A stretch of 41,724 bases of DNA. It comes from Agrocybe praecox. Taxonomy: Eukaryota; Basidiomycota; Agaricomycetes; Agaricales; Agrocybaceae. The notes under the pieces were generated by a model. The model was not told the origin of the DNA and made no database searches. It saw only the letters and a list, made by a program, of their open reading frames with translations. Position 1 is the stretch's first letter. Every line of letters starts with the position of its first letter. The DNA is taken from positions 1 through 41,724 of the forward strand of contig CAXHKQ010000354.1 in assembly GCA_964017145.1 (NCBI GenBank), read 5' to 3'. Positions 34,360-41,724 of the stretch are shown in pieces. A program made the translations under genes and the position numbers.

Positions 34360-34377
34360 AGCTTAGCATGCTAAGCT
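34360..34377. promoter_or_regulatory. Perfect 18-bp palindrome upstream of the MAG-like gene
   Basis: AGCTTAGCATGCTAAGCT, 45 bp before the TATA box. A site for a dimeric regulator is possible; no known factor is assigned. Confidence 0.4.
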
Positions 34378-34422
34378 CCCTGAATTACGCTTAACAAGAA
34401 TAACCGCATGGGCTCAGAACGG

Positions 34423-34429
34423 TATAAAA
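34423..34429 (+). promoter_or_regulatory. TATA box of the MAG-like gene
   Basis: TATAAAA, 179 bp upstream of the ATG at 34608, followed by a pyrimidine-rich stretch (CTCTCTTTCCTTTCACCCTC), usual for highly expressed secreted-protein genes. Confidence 0.6.
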
Positions 34430-34607
34430 GTAAAGCTCGTCGCCGCCTAAGCTTCCCACTCTCTTTCCTTTCACCCTCTTTACTTCGACGTCAAGAAGAG
34501 AAGAGAGCTGAACAGGCGATCTATCTCCACACATAGTACCCCACACTCGTTCACTCACTTATACTTCACATTCGTTTATACCTCAAAAACCTAAACTACC
34601 CAGCAAA

Positions 34608-36400
34608 ATGCTCCGCCCAACAACTGTTTTTCTCGCTCTTCTTTCCTCCTCCTTCTTAGGGGGTATTGGCATAACTGGAGCCAATGCCCAGGAACCAGCG
34701 TACGGACTCGTCATCATGATGCGTCAAGTCAGCTAACGTTCTAATACGTATCACAGATTCCAAGGCGAACTCCTCATTGAGCCTGTTCTGAGCAGTGGTA
34801 CGTGTTCTATTCTATCAATATTACCTTACGTCTTCGTTAAAGCTGTTCTTCTCTCCAGCAAAATGCCTTACAGCGACTTCCAACTCCGCCTCCTCTCCAG
34901 TAACCCTTCAAGCTTGCTCTTCGCCTCCGACCGCGTCACAGAAATGGACGTTCGCTAACGGCCAAGTGAAGGTCTTCGGGGACAAATGTCTTCAAGTCCC
35001 TAACGGAACCAACCAAGACGGGGTCAAATTGCAGATTGCGGCATGCGACGCCGGGAACAACGGCCAGCAATTTGGGTACTCCGTATGGAGTAATACGTTG
35101 ACTTGGAAGGGGACCAACAAGTGTGTTGACTTGGCTGGAGGCAATTTGGGTGATGGTGCACCGGTATGTATTCGCACGTTATCTTTATGGCGTCACTTCC
35201 TCTTCTTTCTATATATAACCATTTTCATTATGATGCTACAAAATTACCCCTATTCATCCACACATTCATTTTACTAACCGCCCGTCCTCATTTCCCAGAT
35301 TCAAATATGGACCTGCTCAAACGGCAACCCGAACCAGTTCTGGAACGTTGGATACTCGGCCCTCGCGCTACCAGCTACTTCTCAGAAAGAACAGACTGGC
35401 GTGAACAACTGTTCCGGCGCAAACGCAGGAAGCGACCCAAAGTGTCAGACAGTATGGTTGAACTCTGCAAGCGATTTCTGTTTATGGGGACCGCGTACGT
35501 TGTCTTTATTGAATTTCACTTTCTATCTACTGGAATTGACACCGAATTTAAATAGCAACTACTAACTCAGTCGGCGATGCTGAGCGCGACATGGTCGCAT
35601 ACTGCACCAAATCGGGCCGAGGGACGCGTCTGATCCCCGACGGTGCGCTGCACGGGGTCCACTTCGTCACGACGCCCGACTATGTCCAGGTTACTGGCGT
35701 AGGCAACTTTACAGGACTCGGTGTAAAGAAAGGGGACTCCGGTGGTGAACTCGATAATAGGGGCGCTGATGGGAGGGGTAACCCAAGTGAGTCGGATGCC
35801 GTTGTCATTCGAATCAAGTTGTTCTTATCAGTTTTGTGTAGTCGGTGGTCTCGTATATGGCAATACGTTCGGTCCATCGATGCAATACCATGAATGGACT
35901 TCGTTCATCTCTGAGGGCGAGTTTTGCTTCAGGGCGTGCGTAGGTCCCAAGGCGACGAGCTTGTGTAACCACATTTATGATGTGATGGGATGTTACTGGG
36001 TCCGTCTGTTCATCTCTCGCTCTCTGATTTTAGGTATTGACCCTCCTTCCCCGTACATAGAATATGCCTGCAAATTACGATTCGGGCGTGTTTGAAGACT
36101 GCAAGGGTGACGATGAGTAGGTTACATTTCTATTTCATCACGTTTGTCTCTTATGCTCGACCTCCTAGTCTGCCGATGGGCGTCTATGGCACCTCCACAT
36201 GGCACCAAGGTGTATCTCCCACACCTTCCGCACACGACCCTGCGAGCTCCAGCAGCTGCAAGTCGTTGCCTACCGTCGGTGTGTCGTCTATGCAGAGGCG
36301 CGAGATTGTCGAGGAACTCGGGTTGGGCAAGCGACGTATCGATGCGCCGACTCCTGAGCCGGCTTGGCCTGGACAGACCCCTGCTCCTAGGGCTTATTGA
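34608..36400 (+). CDS. Secreted ricin-B (CBM13) / macrofage activating glycoprotein-like protein
   Basis: Exons: 34608-~34737, ~34757-34797, 34859-35163, 35299-35494, 35556-35786, 35842-35999, 36061-36116, 36169-36400. The first junction is unresolved: the frame of exon 2 (FQGELLIEPVLSS) is clear but the donor of exon 1 is not. The rest joins in frame to TGA 36398-36400. A signal peptide (MLRPTTVFLALL...GANAQ) is followed by a ricin-B lectin region with degenerate QxW repeats (KCLTATSNSA, QKW, CVDLAGGN, NPNQFW) and a Cys-rich C-terminal half (YHEWTSFISEGEFCFRAC, CNHIYDVMGCYWNMPANYDSG, GVYGTSTWHQG). This is the pattern of the basidiomycete 'macrofage activating glycoprotein' family, extracellular or wall-associated, of unknown fungal function. 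The 114-aa ORF upstream (33972-34316, minus) has no support. Confidence 0.82.
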
Positions 36401-36768
36401 TAAAGTTGGATCATACTGGCACATCTGTTTCTATTTGAACTAATTCTTTACTAATATTTTTACCTCATGTTTCGCGGCGGTTATGCATACCTAATACAGC
36501 TTTCACTTTGCTATCTTAACGTTTCTAGTTGTTACAGACCGGCGTTTTTTGGTGCTTGATCTCTTAGATTTTCTTCATATCGGGATAATAATCGAAACGG
36601 TAAAGACTAATAGAATTGCTATTTGTAAAAGTGTGCACAAAGTAGGTCAAGACCGCCTGCGTTCCTGGTAGAAAGCCCTCAAAAGTTTGAAACCACAAAA
36701 TCTGGACAGAAATGGGTGAACTCGTACCAATTTCTGCTTCATCGAGAACACTGTCCTCGACGAATATG
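36401..36768. other. Gap between convergent genes
   Basis: About 370 bp between the convergent ends of the MAG-like gene and the unidentified minus-strand gene. It is the 3' untranslated region of one or both; nothing else is seen. Confidence 0.5.
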
Positions 36769-39340
36769 TCATCCTAACTCGAAACCCGCCATCGTTCCTG
36801 TATAGTACCATGGAAGAAAATATCGCATTACTGTAATGTCAGGTGCCAGTGCGCTCCTTACAATTACTAGCATGATTGAGGTAAAGATTACCAGGATTCG
36901 GGCTGATCTGATAGAAGAATTCATGCTGATCATTTGGCAAATCGCAGGGTGGTTCCGCTCTTCTCAAACGCCACACGTACATATTCTGTTATGAAAATGA
37001 GACAACAACTATAAAATTGTTTCCATTATAACCGGTACATCATCTTCTTTATATGCACTCGTAATTACTGAAGGCAAAATTTGAACGTTACACGGAAATT
37101 GTATTTAATCACTTCAATAAGCGTCCTGGCTTCTTCGCCTGGTTTCTGCAAAATAATTCGAGAAAAAATTATAGATCCACTTTCTTCGGGAATCATCTAC
37201 ATCGATATGAATGGGTTCAATATGAGTATATGTAGGACTGATAAGGCTGCTTACCGCTTGCTACAGAATGGGACGACACTGGCAAAGAAGCATTTGAGCC
37301 ACGCTCGAGGGTGATGACTCTCCCGGAATCTGTTTCATAGTCCATTGCGTATCCGCTTAGCCCTGAGTTAGAATGGCTAGAGCCCTTGAGCGATGCAGCT
37401 GTTGCAAAATATACATAAGTAGAACGATATGCCAGAAAAACTTGAGTAAAAACAGACCATTGTCTTGGACTAGTAGATCATTTCTCACAGGGACGTTCAC
37501 ATAAAGACTCATTTCCTCTGGGCTGAGAGGAGGGAGCCTCTACGGTGGCCCGGAACCGCCAGGTTGTCTTCAATTTTTAGTTTCTGGATTTTGATCGTTG
37601 GATTTTGATGAGTATGTAATACTTTTCTTGCCGTCGGCTAACCACCTTATGTCATCCCGTTGATCATCATCGTAGGTAACGTTTAGAGCTCATTGGCCCT
37701 CATATCCTTAGATATTATGTATTATAGCTCTCGCCTTTCATTCCCAGTGCTGAGTGCTGAGCTTCAATACTCTGTTGAACGCCCTGAGCATATGCGTATG
37801 CCCGAGTGTGCACCCGTGGGAAGCCATCGGTGATATCGGCGAGACTTGGTAATTTTCATAAACGAGGAACATAAAAGATGTGGTTTTGGTTATTCCTCTC
37901 TTGAGTATAAGTCCTTTATGTCCTAAAAAATTCAAACACTTGGCCTGATGTCAGTATACTATACTTCTACTCGATTAAATATTGTTTACTAGGGAATAAA
38001 TATTATTTTGGCTCAGCAGTAACCAGTGAGCAAGGATTCTGGCGATAACATTACAGTCAAAGCTGCTACTAGTACATACCTTCGTCAATTTTTTTTTAGA
38101 TGGATTGCGGTAGTGCAACAATATTATAAAGGGAATTGAGCATACAGGAAGCTTGCAGTGGTTCGTCATATTCTAGAGGTACAAGGTTGGTTTTGTCGCT
38201 AATCATCGTTCAGAGAAGATACAGTGCATTGTTCTAGCTTTTAAAAACTAATCAGAATTTTAATCAATCGTTCTACTGTGGCTAACTGGTCCCATTATAT
38301 CAATAATAGTACCCAATGGGTGTCGGATAGTATCCACAATAGTGCTCTGAGTAGAGGCACGACGGGAATTGGAGGGCCGTAGCTTATATCGTGGTGGAGC
38401 AGGGCTTGATTTTTGAACAAACACACTGTAAAAGACCTGAAAATTTTCAAGTTCTAGTGTGGGTACGACCTCGGGAGCGCATATTATCATATACGAGAAT
38501 TTCGACACCAGTAGGTAGACTACTAATATTTTTAGGGCTTAATAAAATCGTGTCATACGATAAAACTTTATGCTTTTTTGTCCATGCAATTTCCGAGTCA
38601 GTTAATTGTCAGTTAAGCCTGGACATTATTCATATCAGGAGCCGCCTTCTACCAATGACTGTACTATATACCATTATCAAACAGATCCGAGGGGATAGTA
38701 TATCAATATTTCTACTTAGCGCGCATAGGTAGTTTATTAGACCACAAATGAACAAATTATAGACTGCTACTCCCGTATATATTATAATATCATACATTTA
38801 ACTGCTTGTATAAGGACACTGTTGCCCTTTTCCTCTTCAACGGCTTGAAACGAAGGTCAGAAGAAACCGTGGGAATGTGGAAAAGATGGACCGGCACCTT
38901 GGCATGAACATGACACGAGCCGGGAACACTGCCTTGCTCTCACGTCAGCACATCAAAACATCAAAATCAGAAACTGAAAACTGAAAACAACCTGGCAGTT
39001 CCGGGCCACCGTAGCCTCTATAGCTCGAGTATTTCAGAAAATGGTAAAAGTGAATGGAAAAACACATACCGTGACTTCAGGAAGGGGTTCAAACTATGTT
39101 GGATACGGAAATGGCGCTTCATTTACATACAGTCGTGACAAACATAGAAAAAAGGCCTACCTCCTATGGGTCCCAATGCAGCTGACACCAAAGCGTTTTC
39201 ATTAATCTATCAGGATAATATCATAGGAGTAGACGGAAATTTAAGTACCTCAGAGCGCAGTCTTTCAACGCCAGGCCTGGGAGTAACAAACTTCCAAGCA
39301 GTTTCGAAAGCCACTCTAAGCCTATCCACCTCGCAGTAAA
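36769..39340 (-). pseudogene. Unidentified multi-exon gene F, interrupted by a 1.5-kb element and 5'-incomplete
   Basis: Exons on the minus strand: ~39340-39249 (LYCEVDRLRVAFETAWKFV), 39206-39144 (INENALVSAALGPIGG), 39093-39070 (FEPLPEVT), then after the element 37539-37458 (RLPPLSPEEMSLYVNVPVRN), 37398-37255 (GLSGYAMDYETDSGRVITLE), 37138-37092 (EEARTLIEVIKYNFR), 36985-36892 (MYVWRLRRAEPPCDLPND), 36797-36769 (TMAGFELG, stop). Phases agree throughout. Intron borders are mostly standard; one donor (GTTTGT) is weak. I do not recognise the protein. The element lies three bases into the exon that follows acceptor CTATAG; deleting it and one CCT copy restores the frame. The 5' end is lost in a repeat at 39383-39452. 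Without transcripts, single exons may be wrong. Confidence 0.5.
37540..39014. mobile_element. 1,475-bp non-autonomous element with 3-bp duplication
   Basis: Ends CTACGGTGGCCCGGAAC(C/T)GCC are inverted repeats of about 60 bp with few mismatches (left from 37540, right ending 39014). They are flanked by CCT on both sides (37537-37539 and 39015-39017). A 3-bp duplication fits CACTA/EnSpm-type elements, but the terminus is CTACGG rather than CACTA, so the class is uncertain. The interior is AT-rich without a transposase. Confidence 0.72.
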
Positions 39341-39382
39341 GGTCACGCGACGTGAGCAATGCATAGATGACACATAGCGCAG

Positions 39383-39452
39383 CTACACTGTAGTGTATGA
39401 TACGTACAAGTGGGTACCTACACTGTAGTGTATGATACGGCGCGAGTGGGCC
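39383..39452. repeat. 35-bp tandem duplication, CTACACTGTAGTGTATGATACG unit
   Basis: Two adjacent units (39383-39417, 39418-39452), each starting with the palindrome CTACACTGTAGTG and continuing TATGATACG. Similar words (CACTGTACC, CCGTATGATACG) form the ends of the element at 12755-16432, so this may be a relic tip of that family. Confidence 0.7.
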
Positions 39453-39589
39453 CACTGGACTCCTCCACTAAGGAATTACCATATTAAATGAGGTCCAGTA
39501 GGGCAGGCTGCTGGTGCGGGATAGGGTTTGGATAGGATATGAATGCTTGCGGGTAGGGGGCACAGCAGGGATATGAGCATGGATTGTTT

Positions 39590-39990
39590 GCAGGTAGGGG
39601 GTTGGGGTTGGGGTATTGATTATTTTCGGGATTGGGGGGTATTGATTGTTTTCGGGATTGGGGGTATTGCTGGCTTTCGGGATTGGGGTATTATTTAGTT
39701 TCGGGATTGGGCAGTATTACTTGCTTTCGGGATTGGGGTATTAGAATGGGGTATTAATTATTTTCGGGATTGGGGGGTATTGATTGTTTTCGGGATTGGG
39801 GGTATCACTTGTTTTCGGGATTAGGGTATTGGAATGGGGTATTAATTATTTTCGGGATTGGGCTATTATTTAGTTTCGGGATTGGGGGTATTAATTATTT
39901 TCGGGATTGGGCCATAAATTGGTTGTGGGTAGCAGGCATAAAATGGTTGCGGGATTGGGCCATGGATTGGTTGCTGGTTGGGTAAAAATG
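39590..39990 (+). repeat. Minisatellite 1, TTTCGGGATTGGGGTATT core
   Basis: About 14 units of roughly 24-27 bp, core TTTCGGGATTGGG(G)TATT, followed by diverged units (GGTTGCGGGATTGGGCCAT). G-rich on the plus strand. The ORFs over it are artefacts. Confidence 0.88.
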
Positions 39991-40107
39991 TTGCTGCGGG
40001 ATGGGTGCACAAAATAGGTTGTGGGTGGGTTGATAATAATGGGGTTGTCGGGGAGGGAATGAATTTGACTGGTAATGTACTGCATTGCACTCAGGTAGGA
40101 TAGTTCA

Positions 40108-40860
40108 GTGGGTGTATTTATCTACACATTTGCGGGTTTTTTTGCTTGTAAAATGTCGGGATCACTTAGTTGTAAAATGTCGGGATTATGTAGTTGTAAA
40201 TTTCAGGATTATTTGTGTGTAAAATATCATGATTATGTAGTTGTAAAATGTCAGGATTATTTGTGTGTAAAATGTCGGGATTGTGTACATGTAAAATGTC
40301 GGGATTTGGTACATGTAAAATGTCGGGATTGTTTATGTGTAAAATGTCGGGATTGTTTATGTGTAAAATGTCGGGATTGTGTACATGTAAAATGTCGGGA
40401 TTACTTACTTGCATATTTGCAGGTTTAATTATCTGCATAGTGGCGGGTATCTTTGCTTGTACCATGTCGGGATTACTTACTTGCATGTTTGCAGGTTTAA
40501 TTAACTACATCATGGCGGGTTTTTTTGCTTGTAAAATGTCAGGATCATTTATCTGCATGTTTGCGGGATTAATTATCTGCACAGTGGCGGGTTTTTTGCA
40601 AGTCTTTTGTCGGATAATGTTCGGATTATTTAGTTTTAAAATGTCGGGATTATTTACTAGCATATTTACAGATTTAATTATCTGCATTGTGGCGGGTATC
40701 TTTGCTTGTACCATGTCGGGATTATTTACTTGTGTGTTTGTAGGTTTAATTAACTGCACAGTGGCGGGTTTTTTTGCTGGTAAAATGTCGGGATCACTTT
40801 ATCTGTACATTTTCAGAATAATTAACTGAACAATGGCAGGATTATTTACTTCCACATTAG
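40108..40860 (+). repeat. Minisatellite 2, 24-bp unit with 72-bp higher-order repeat
   Basis: About 30 units of 24 bp. The first part is simple (TGTAAAATGTCGGGATTATT type). From about 40395 three variants alternate: ATGTCGGGATTACTTACTTG, TTTGCAGGTTTAATTAACTG and ATGGCGGGTTTTTTTGCTTG types, making a 72-bp trimer. Since 24 is a multiple of three, all frames stay open and give repetitive predicted proteins on both strands; I regard these as non-coding. Confidence 0.9.
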
Positions 40861-41636
40861 TGGGTTTAATGAGCTACACAGTGGTGGGTGTAATTATCTG
40901 TATACTGGTGAGTATTATTGCCCACTGATTGTGGGTTGTACCTATCTGTATGTTGGCTGCTATTCCCAAATGCACACTTGCTTATGCAGTAATCTATCAG
41001 TTGCCAGGCACACTTACATGTGAGCTGACCTGCTTATAGCCAGCCTCAAACTTCTACCTTTCTGGACTGTGGAAAGCATCTAGCTCAATGTAGATATGTG
41101 GGTAATTAGCTGAGACATTTATGTTCTATTGGATCTGTGTGTAGCAGTTGGTTGAGTTATATCTGCAATTGACAGACAAGTGTAGGTCCTGGTCCCCTGA
41201 GCAAAAAGCTTGTACTTGAGTTATGACCAGCTTAATGAATGTTGCTTCTTGTACTATATACAGTTAATGTAAAGAAAACTGCAGTATATCCTTTTGGGCA
41301 CCACACTGTTGGACTTATTTAGTTTTTATCAGATTTTTCTACATATTAGAAAAAATAGGAAAACATTGAGACAGTTATAGTTTATAACCCTGTTCCAATA
41401 GGAAACACATAAATACAGTAAAATAACAGAAATATAACTTCCTACATGGGCCCTCTAATGACTCTATTATAGAACTCATTTGTTCTTATGTTCTAACCAA
41501 ACTCATGTATTGTTTTGATGATAAATTCATTGAATACAACACCTAAATAGATATACATCCATATATCTTCAAGACATTAGCACACTGTATTGAGGCAAAG
41601 AAGACAGCTTTAGAAAGACCAAAAACCAAAGTTTCT
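40861..41636. other. AT-rich spacer between inverted minisatellite arrays
   Basis: No gene seen. Its first 100 bp still hold decayed 24-bp units (AGTGGGTTTAATGAGC, GTGGTGGGTGTAATTATC). Confidence 0.5.
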
Positions 41637-41724
41637 AAATAAACCTAACATTGTACAAGAAAAGATACCTGCCACTGTGCAAATAATTAAGCCCGCAAAC
41701 ATGCAAGTGATCCCAACGTTGTAC
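41637..41724 (-). repeat. Inverted copy of minisatellite 2, cut by the window edge
   Basis: Read on the minus strand: GTTGGGATCACTTGCATG, TTTGCGGGCTTAATTATTTG, CAGTGGCAGGTATC, TTGTACAATGTTAGG: the same three 24-bp variants in the same order as at 40395-40800 but in opposite orientation. The array continues beyond the window. Confidence 0.8.

Noticed and set aside
39070..39093. Premature TAG in gene F next to FEPLPEVT
   Set aside because: Using donor GTTTGT at 39143 and acceptor CATAG at 39094 removes it and keeps frame, so a nonsense mutation is not required.
40108..40829. Repetitive ORFs (CKMSGLF repeats, NPDILH repeats), 106-193 aa
   Set aside because: The 24-bp repeat keeps all frames open on both strands; no start context, introns or family. 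Treated as minisatellite.
40108..40860. CRISPR-like array
   Set aside because: Units are contiguous degenerate tandem repeats without unique spacers, and the genome is eukaryotic.

Overview
The window looks like nuclear DNA of a mushroom-forming basidiomycete (Agaricomycetes). The signs are dense short GT-AG introns (about 45-80 nt), a KDZ-transposon accessory protein remnant, a protein of the 'macrofage activating glycoprotein' type with a ricin-B (CBM13) domain, and a divergent basidiomycete-type protein kinase. No rRNA, tRNA or CRISPR array was seen. Splice models were built by hand from splice sites, reading frame and, where possible, comparison between paralogues.

Left part, about 1-17.5 kb, is accessory and repeat-rich. 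Four lineage-specific genes of unknown function sit as two divergent pairs: A(-)/B(+) at 0.6-3.1 kb and C(-)/D(+) at 3.4-12.4 kb. C is a nuclear-looking protein with a Zn2Cys6-like cysteine cluster and a coiled coil. D is split by a 5,277-bp element flanked by a 9-bp duplication (TGAGCTCGG); removing the element plus one duplicate rejoins D in frame. Inside the element are an 822-bp inverted repeat whose arms appear identical, and inside that a 679-bp palindromic MITE-like unit, all nearly concentric. Next comes a 3.7-kb AT-rich element (12.76-16.43 kb) with diverged inverted ends, which truncates a KDZ-associated cysteine-cluster pseudogene (16.4-17.5 kb).

Middle part, 17.5-28.9 kb: a stretch with nothing recognised, a kinase gene, and two tandem formamidase/acetamidase genes on the minus strand. 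These can be spliced to intact proteins of 419 and 423 aa, from 26 and 23 exons, including a 6-nt exon shared by both copies.

Right part, 28.9-41.7 kb: a large TPR-protein gene (888 aa), a 661-bp hAT-like MITE with an 8-bp target duplication, the secreted ricin-B/MAG-like glycoprotein gene with TATA box and an upstream perfect palindrome, and an unidentified minus-strand gene split by a 1,475-bp element with a 3-bp duplication. Last come two related minisatellites. The second has a 24-bp unit organised in 72-bp trimers, and an inverted copy begins at the right edge of the window.

The genes do not form an obvious pathway. The main theme is a genic region invaded by at least four kinds of non-autonomous inverted-repeat element, two of which sit inside genes.
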